This document shows, piece by piece, positions 15,503 through 20,677 of a stretch of DNA of 20,677 bases. The translations under genes and the position numbers were made by a program. How positions within the stretch are numbered: the stretch's first letter is position 1; each line of letters starts with the position of its first letter. The DNA lies in NCBI GenBank assembly GCA_029253325.1, contig JAQWZS010000242.1, positions 1-20,677 of the forward strand. Direction: 5' to 3'. The notes beneath the pieces are model-generated. The model ran no database searches. It was not told where the DNA came from and saw only the letters and a program-made list of their open reading frames with translations. This DNA comes from Bacteroidia bacterium (GTDB lineage: Bacteria; Bacteroidota; Bacteroidia; NS11-12g; UBA9320).

Positions 15503-18493
15503 ATGAATAGAAAAATTTCAATTCTTGCCAGAAAAGGTCTGATGATGATAATTTTATCGTTAGCTTATGCTAGTTATTCTCAGATAAATATTTCAGGTAC
15601 TATTTCGGATAACTTCACAAAAGAACCACTTGTTGGATCCTATATTGTTCCAATCAATGGTCAAGGTGGTGCTATTTCAGATTTAGATGGTAAGTTTAAT
15701 CTAAAGTTAAATGAATCCGTCAAGCAATTTAAAGTAAGTTTTGTGGGTTACACATCTCAAACGATTGACATTAACAATCAGACGAAGTTTCAAATTCTTC
15801 TGGTTTCTGAAGACAAACTTGATGAAGTTCTTGTTATTGCTTACGGAACGCAAAAAAAATCAGATAAAACTGGTGCTGTTACGCAAGTGACATCTAAAGA
15901 ATTAAATAAAGGAAGAATTACGGACCCAATCCAAGGGATGCAAGGAAAAGCAGCCGGAGTTAATATTTCTAAGCAAGGGGGAGACCCCAACGGAGCATTT
16001 AGTGTTAACATTCGGGGTGCTGCAAGTATAACTGGAGGTACAGGTCCTTTGTATGTAGTTGATGGGGTTGTGGGAATTGATCCCACAACTCTTAACCCAG
16101 ATGACATTGAATCCTTCAATATACTCAAGGATGCTGCATCAACATCCCTATACGGAACACAGGGCTCAAATGGTGTTATCATTATTACCACTAAGGGTGG
16201 ATCTTTTGGCGGAAGAATTTCTAATCAAATTAAAGTAGAGTATAATAATTTCGTGTCGTTTGATAAAGTGGCTAATCGTTTGGATTTTTTAACAGGCAAC
16301 CAACTTCGTCAATATGCAAATGATGTTAATTCACAAAACTTTTCTGATAATGGAGCAAATACAGATTGGATGGATGAAATCTACCGAACAGGTATTTCAC
16401 AGCAACATACACTAGCTTTTAGTAAATCTGATGAAAATACAAGCTACAGAGCTTCGATTTCTGCTAATAACCTAATCGGTGTTCTTAAAGGATCGAGTAG
16501 AGATCGATACATTGCCCGGTTAAATATTTCTCAAAAAGCATTGGACGATAAGTTGACACTTACAGCCAGATTAAGTGGGACAGTTCAGAAAAGTGATTTC
16601 ATTCAATATGGAGGAGGAAGTAGCCCAGATAATGTTATTTATCAAGCTATGAGAAGAAGTCCGACAGATCCTGTATTTAATCCTGACGGAACTTATTATG
16701 AATCAGATAGGAGTTTTCAGTATAACAACCCAGTTGCACTTATTGAACAAACTCAAAATGAACAAGATGCAAAAAAGTTACTTGCCAATTTTGATGCTTC
16801 ATATGCAATTTCTGATCATTTAACTGCCCAAATAAACACAGCATATGCAAGAGATGACAATCAATCATTTTATGCTCAGCCAGCATCTGCATTCAGTAAT
16901 ACAACCAATGGGTTAGCATTTCGATCGTATAATAATAAAAATTATAAGTATACTTCTGAGATACTAAATTATAACAATTCTTTCAATGAAAAGCATAATT
17001 TAAATTTAATAGGTGGGCACTCATGGCAGAGTGTTTCTTACGATGGCTTTAGAGCAGAAGCCAGAAATATTGATCCGTTTTACGAAGATGTCCAATCAAA
17101 TAATTTACAAGCTTATTCACAAATTGAATGGGGATACGTATCTTCATACCGATCGATCGAAGAAGGTTTAGCTTCAGTTTTTTCGAGGGCCATATATGAT
17201 TTTGACAAGAAATATTATTTGACAGCATCTTTGAGAAGAGATAAGTCAACCAAATATGGTGATGATATAGAATGGGGAACATTTTGGGCAGTATCATCTG
17301 CTTGGAATATTGCTAAGGAAAAATTTATGGAAAATGTTTCCTTGGTTTCTGAACTCAAATTACGAGTAGGTTATGGATTAACTGGGAATGCTGATATCCC
17401 AAATGGTATAGACCGTGTATTATATCGTCCAACGGGATTAGCACAAAACGCTGAGACTGGCGAATTAGAAGTTGTATGGAATAATAACCAAGGGAATATT
17501 TCAAATCCAAACCTAGCTTGGGAAGAAGTAAGCGAATTAAATGTTGGGTTAGACTTTGGTTTGTTAAAAAATAGAATTACAGGCTCTCTTGAGATATATC
17601 AAAAAACAACTCAAGGACTTGTAATGGAAGTAGCAGTTCCTGTACCACCAAATATTGCACCTAAGAAGTATGAAAATTCCGGAGAGATACAGAATAATGG
17701 TATTGAGCTAACCTTGAATACAGTAGTTTTAGATAACAAAAATTTTACTTGGAAATCAACAATTGCTCTATCGAGTAATAAGCAAGAAACTATAACTCTT
17801 GGAAATCTCGAAACTAACCAACTAGGGATTAAGAAACTCTATGTTTCTGGACGAGGATTGGTTGGAGGTGACAATTATACACAGGTTATTTTACCAGGAC
17901 GTGAAATTGGTTCATTTTTCTTGCCCGTTTATGTTGGTCTATCTAGTGATGGCAAATTCTTATTTGAAACTGCATCTGGAGGTGTAACTAGAGATGTAAC
18001 ACAAGCACAACGGCAATTTGTAGGTTCTGCTCAGCCAGACTTAATCGTTGGATGGTCAAATTACTTTAAATTGTACAAAGGATTTGATGCCAGTTTCAGT
18101 TTACGTGGAATTTTTGGTCATCAAATATTCAATGTGACAAAAATGGTATTTAGTAACCCCGCAGATGCACCAACTTTAAATGTATTAGAGTCAGCTATTT
18201 CGGGGGATGCTGCTAAGATAACAAGTGACCCAACTATAAGCACATATTATCTAGAGGATGGTGACTTCATTAAACTCGATAATATATCTCTTGGGTACAA
18301 CATTCCTTTTAAACCAGAGAGTAAAATTAAGAACTTAAGAGTTTTCGTAAATAGTAATAACTTATGGATGTGGACCAAATATACGGGCTTAGATCCCGAG
18401 TTAAATTTTAGTGGAACAGAATTCGGAAGAGACCAATATGACGTGTATCCGAGAACAACAAGTTTAACCATTGGTTTGAATGCCTCATTTTAA
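15503..18493 (+). CDS. SusC/RagA-family TonB-linked outer-membrane channel
   Basis: This 996-residue TonB-dependent transporter imports oligosaccharides across the outer membrane together with the SusD lipoprotein encoded next. Signal peptide: MNRKISILARKGLMMIILSLAYASYSQ, about 26-27 residues. A carboxypeptidase-regulatory-like domain follows (ISGTISDNFTKEPLVGSYIV, ISDLDGKFNLKL), then the SusC-specific segment LDEVLVIAYGTQKKSDKTGAV and the plug (IQGMQGKAAGVNIS, NIRGAASITGG, PLYVVDGVVG, SLYGTQGSNGVIIITTKGG). The rest is the 22-strand barrel, ending in a terminal aromatic (TTSLTIGLNASF) as needed for barrel assembly. The open frame reaches TTG 15458, but ATG 15503 directly precedes the signal peptide. 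The domain order and length are normal and intact. The susD gene begins 21 bases after the stop. Substrate as starch-like alpha-glucan is inferred from the divergent GH13 gene and the SusE-like third gene. Confidence 0.93.
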   Translation: MNRKISILARKGLMMIILSLAYASYSQINISGTISDNFTKEPLVGSYIVPINGQGGAISDLDGKFNLKLNESVKQFKVSFVGYTSQTIDINNQTKFQILLVSEDKLDEVLVIAYGTQKKSDKTGAVTQVTSKELNKGRITDPIQGMQGKAAGVNISKQGGDPNGAFSVNIRGAASITGGTGPLYVVDGVVGIDPTTLNPDDIESFNILKDAASTSLYGTQGSNGVIIITTKGGSFGGRISNQIKVEYNNFVSFDKVANRLDFLTGNQLRQYANDVNSQNFSDNGANTDWMDEIYRTGISQQHTLAFSKSDENTSYRASISANNLIGVLKGSSRDRYIARLNISQKALDDKLTLTARLSGTVQKSDFIQYGGGSSPDNVIYQAMRRSPTDPVFNPDGTYYESDRSFQYNNPVALIEQTQNEQDAKKLLANFDASYAISDHLTAQINTAYARDDNQSFYAQPASAFSNTTNGLAFRSYNNKNYKYTSEILNYNNSFNEKHNLNLIGGHSWQSVSYDGFRAEARNIDPFYEDVQSNNLQAYSQIEWGYVSSYRSIEEGLASVFSRAIYDFDKKYYLTASLRRDKSTKYGDDIEWGTFWAVSSAWNIAKEKFMENVSLVSELKLRVGYGLTGNADIPNGIDRVLYRPTGLAQNAETGELEVVWNNNQGNISNPNLAWEEVSELNVGLDFGLLKNRITGSLEIYQKTTQGLVMEVAVPVPPNIAPKKYENSGEIQNNGIELTLNTVVLDNKNFTWKSTIALSSNKQETITLGNLETNQLGIKKLYVSGRGLVGGDNYTQVILPGREIGSFFLPVYVGLSSDGKFLFETASGGVTRDVTQAQRQFVGSAQPDLIVGWSNYFKLYKGFDASFSLRGIFGHQIFNVTKMVFSNPADAPTLNVLESAISGDAAKITSDPTISTYYLEDGDFIKLDNISLGYNIPFKPESKIKNLRVFVNSNNLWMWTKYTGLDPELNFSGTEFGRDQYDVYPRTTSLTIGLNASF

Positions 18494-18514
18494 ATAAAAT
18501 CAGAAGTTGTAAAA

Positions 18515-19969
18515 ATGAAAAAAATACTTTATTCAATTTGTATATTACTTGCAGTCTCATGCACCAAATTTGATGATGCATTATATGATAGTAGCTCAAT
18601 TGCAAAACAGTCTATTGGACCGGTATATAAAGAACTTGCAGATCTTATTGATGACAACGGTTGGTGGTTTTGGGCTCAGGAGGTAACTAGTGACGAAGTT
18701 GTTTTTCCTGTTCGAGGAACAGATTGGAATGACGGTGGTAAGTGGAGGGTTCTTCATCAGCATACTTGGACCAATGACGTGGATGCAATAAATTCAATGT
18801 GGTCACATTTATTTGACGGAGTAAGAGAAGCTAATAAGTTACTGGATGTTTTATCTGAACAAGAAGGAGATCCCTCAGTGGCAGTGGATATTGCTAAAAT
18901 CAAAACACTCCGTGCATTTTTCATGTATCTAGCTATGGATAATTATGGAGATATTCCTATTATTACATCTTTTGTAAACGCACCTCCTCTTCCGTTTAAG
19001 GCAAAACGAGAAGAAGTATACGATTTTTTAATAAATGATTTAAAAACGGCAGCTTCTTTACTGCCTATAAGTACCAATAAATTTGCTGTTTCTAGAGGAA
19101 TGGCATATAGCTTAATGGCTAAGCTTTATCTCAATGCAGAAGTATATACGGGGACACCAGCATACACAGATGCTGAGGCCATGTGCGATAGTGTAATCAA
19201 CTTAGGTGCTTATGCTTTACAAAATGATGTTACATCAGCGTTTGCAGCTGACAATGTAAATATTCCTGAAAATATTTTCACGATTGCATTCGATGAATTT
19301 GACAATACTGGCTTTAGACTTCACATGCGAACGTTACATTATCTCCATGATGCTACGTTCAACATGAAAGTAGGTCCATGGAATGGTTTTGCTGTTGTCA
19401 AAGATCATTATGACACATATTCAGAAAATGATTTAAGAAAAAATGACTGGTTCATTGTAGGACAACAAAAAGATGTCAACGGAACTGACTTATTTGACGA
19501 AACAGCTGGAACCAAACTTGTTATTGATCCAGTTATTCCGAAGTTGGTGATGGATGCCTCCAACACACCAAATGAAATTAGAAATTCTGGTGCACGAGTC
19601 AAAAAATACGAAATTGAAAGTGGAGCACTTGAGAATTTAAATAATGATTTTCCATTATTTAGATATGCTGACATCTTATTAATGAAGGCTGAATGTGCTG
19701 TCAGAAATGGTTCGGTGGGTGACGGAGATGAATGGTTTAACTTAATTCGACAAAGAGCAAGCATTAATACAATTGCAGGAGCTAGTTTAGATGACATTCT
19801 TGATGAAAGAGGGCGTGAACTATTCTGTGAAGGTCATAGAAGACAAGACTTAATACGATATGGGAAATTCGGTGATGCCTGGTGGGAGAAATCTCCATCT
19901 GGGCCAGATAAAATCACTTTCCCAATACCACAATGGGCTATAGACGCTAATCCTAACTTAGGCTTATAA
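18515..19969 (+). CDS. SusD/RagB-family nutrient-binding lipoprotein
   Basis: This 484-residue surface lipoprotein caps the SusC channel and binds glycan. Lipobox LLAVSC gives lipidated Cys16, followed by TKFDD with acids close to the Cys, as in surface-exported lipoproteins. The N-terminal part has an aromatic-rich segment (GWWFWAQEVTSDE, TDWNDGGKWRVLHQHTW) and TPR-like helices (IKTLRAFFMYLAMDNYGDIPI, GMAYSLMAKLYLNAEVY). The C-terminal SusD signature is clear: PLFRYADILLMKAEC, ILDERGRELFCEGHRRQDL, and the ending FPIPQWAIDANPNL. The length is typical and nothing is missing. It lies 21 bases after susC and 33 before the susE-like gene, so the three are almost certainly one operon. Confidence 0.94.
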   Translation: MKKILYSICILLAVSCTKFDDALYDSSSIAKQSIGPVYKELADLIDDNGWWFWAQEVTSDEVVFPVRGTDWNDGGKWRVLHQHTWTNDVDAINSMWSHLFDGVREANKLLDVLSEQEGDPSVAVDIAKIKTLRAFFMYLAMDNYGDIPIITSFVNAPPLPFKAKREEVYDFLINDLKTAASLLPISTNKFAVSRGMAYSLMAKLYLNAEVYTGTPAYTDAEAMCDSVINLGAYALQNDVTSAFAADNVNIPENIFTIAFDEFDNTGFRLHMRTLHYLHDATFNMKVGPWNGFAVVKDHYDTYSENDLRKNDWFIVGQQKDVNGTDLFDETAGTKLVIDPVIPKLVMDASNTPNEIRNSGARVKKYEIESGALENLNNDFPLFRYADILLMKAECAVRNGSVGDGDEWFNLIRQRASINTIAGASLDDILDERGRELFCEGHRRQDLIRYGKFGDAWWEKSPSGPDKITFPIPQWAIDANPNLGL

Positions 19970-20002
19970 TTAATTAATATATAACAATAAAAAACAAACA
20001 AA

Positions 20003-20677
20003 ATGAGAGATTTATCTTTAAAACTGACAAAAAACGTGGCTATAATCGCCGCATTATTTGGATTGATTTCATTGAACTCGTGTAAAGACGATGATGAAGA
20101 TCCAACACCAACAAACAATGCCATTGTAGAAGATGGATTTTATATTCAAGGTGATGCTACTGCATATGCTGACTTTGATATAAAAGCAACACTTTCTACT
20201 ACTAAAAATGAGGTATTACAAGAGGAAAGAAGTAGTTTGATGGAAATTTACGTAGCTGTGAAAGGTATGGGTGGATTCAACATCGTACAAGTTAACGGTT
20301 CTGAAAGAACTACCTGGGGGCCTTCTTCAGAGTTTGCTTTAACTCCTTCCAGAAATGAAGAGCCTAACGAAGATGGAACGGATATCATCCAACGTGGAGC
20401 CATTGAGGCAACTGATGCTAAATTCACAGTAGCTGAAGATGGACTTTATCATGTTATCATTGATACTGAATTAGGTGTTGGTGCAATTTTACCTGCTAAA
20501 TGGGGTGTTATTGGACAGGCTACGCCTACTGGATGGTCTGGAAGCACTGCTTTAGACGCACCTACATTTGATTTCAACACCATGACATTCAAAAAAGAAA
20601 ATGTTGAAATGTCAAATGGAGAATGGAAATTCAGATATAGCAATGGTTGGAAAGTTCAACTAGATACTACCTTAGAC
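20003..20677 (+). CDS. SusE/SusF-like starch-binding outer-membrane lipoprotein, 3'-truncated by window edge
   Basis: ATG 20003 opens a frame that stays open for all 225 codons to the window end, so the gene is incomplete. The protein starts with a lipoprotein signal (NVAIIAALFGLISLNSC, Cys27) followed directly by KDDDEDP, a strongly acidic stretch of the kind that sends lipoproteins to the Bacteroidota cell surface. After a Thr/Asn-rich linker comes a domain with DGFYIQGDATAYADF, then LYHVIIDTELGVG and WGVIGQATPTGWSG with EWKFRYSNGWKV, the pattern of SusE/SusF-type starch-binding modules. SusE-like proteins bind starch at the surface but are not enzymes. Position as third gene after susC and susD agrees. 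The number of binding modules and the C-terminus cannot be seen. Confidence 0.88.
   Translation, partial: MRDLSLKLTKNVAIIAALFGLISLNSCKDDDEDPTPTNNAIVEDGFYIQGDATAYADFDIKATLSTTKNEVLQEERSSLMEIYVAVKGMGGFNIVQVNGSERTTWGPSSEFALTPSRNEEPNEDGTDIIQRGAIEATDAKFTVAEDGLYHVIIDTELGVGAILPAKWGVIGQATPTGWSGSTALDAPTFDFNTMTFKKENVEMSNGEWKFRYSNGWKVQLDTTLD

Noticed and set aside
1..20677. CRISPR arrays, IS elements, tRNA or rRNA genes, phage genes
   Set aside because: No repeated spacers, transposase-like proteins, cloverleaf-like segments or phage proteins were seen, and gene-free gaps are all 232 bases or shorter.

Overview
The window looks like an ordinary chromosomal segment of a member of the Bacteroidota, probably a free-living flavobacterium- or cytophaga-like organism. 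The evidence is a SusC/SusD/SusE-like trio, a glycoside hydrolase with a type IX secretion (T9SS) C-terminal tail, lipoproteins with acidic residues after the lipobox Cys, low-GC DNA, several TAnnTTTG-type -7 promoter elements, and little sign of strong Shine-Dalgarno sequences. No tRNA, rRNA, CRISPR array, insertion sequence or phage gene was seen. The genus cannot be fixed from the sequence alone.

Layout. Positions 1-1733 hold the 3' nine-tenths of acetyl-CoA synthetase (acs). It converges with, and overlaps by four bases, a two-gene minus-strand unit: an alpha/beta hydrolase followed by an RsmI-like SAM-dependent methyltransferase. Divergent from these is an oligopeptidase B-type S9 serine peptidase (3306-5357). 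Next on the plus strand come a GH53 endo-galactanase lipoprotein (5468-6571), an outer-membrane beta-barrel protein of the MetA/'transporter' type (6641-7441), and a one-base-overlapping DUF1684 lipoprotein (7441-8070). On the minus strand at 8084-8821 lies a decayed gene for an exported, probably outer-membrane protein. It is broken by one in-frame TGA and has no usual start codon; it is easily missed because only its last 111 codons form an open frame. A short-chain-dehydrogenase-type L-threonine 3-dehydrogenase (8938-9873) follows, with an exact -7 promoter box inside an inverted repeat. It converges on a fused alpha+beta E1 2-oxoacid dehydrogenase (9876-11927, minus). A small exported DUF2147 protein (12009-12467) precedes the last region.

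Positions 12520-20677 are a starch/alpha-glucan utilisation locus. A large secreted GH13 alpha-amylase-family enzyme with a T9SS tail (minus) is divergent from a susC-susD-susE-like operon (plus), whose third gene runs off the window end. In the inferred pathway the T9SS amylase cuts the polymer outside the cell or at its surface, the SusE-like and SusD lipoproteins capture oligosaccharides, and the SusC TonB-dependent channel imports them. The 232-bp divergent intergenic region holds a nested palindrome that could be a shared operator. No regulator gene is visible in the window.

I did not find a clearly new biological system here. The observations most worth a second look are the disrupted outer-membrane gene, the palindromic candidate operators at the threonine dehydrogenase and amylase/susC promoters, the pair of non-ATG starts in the hydrolase/methyltransferase unit, and the AT-rich stand-alone GH53 gene.
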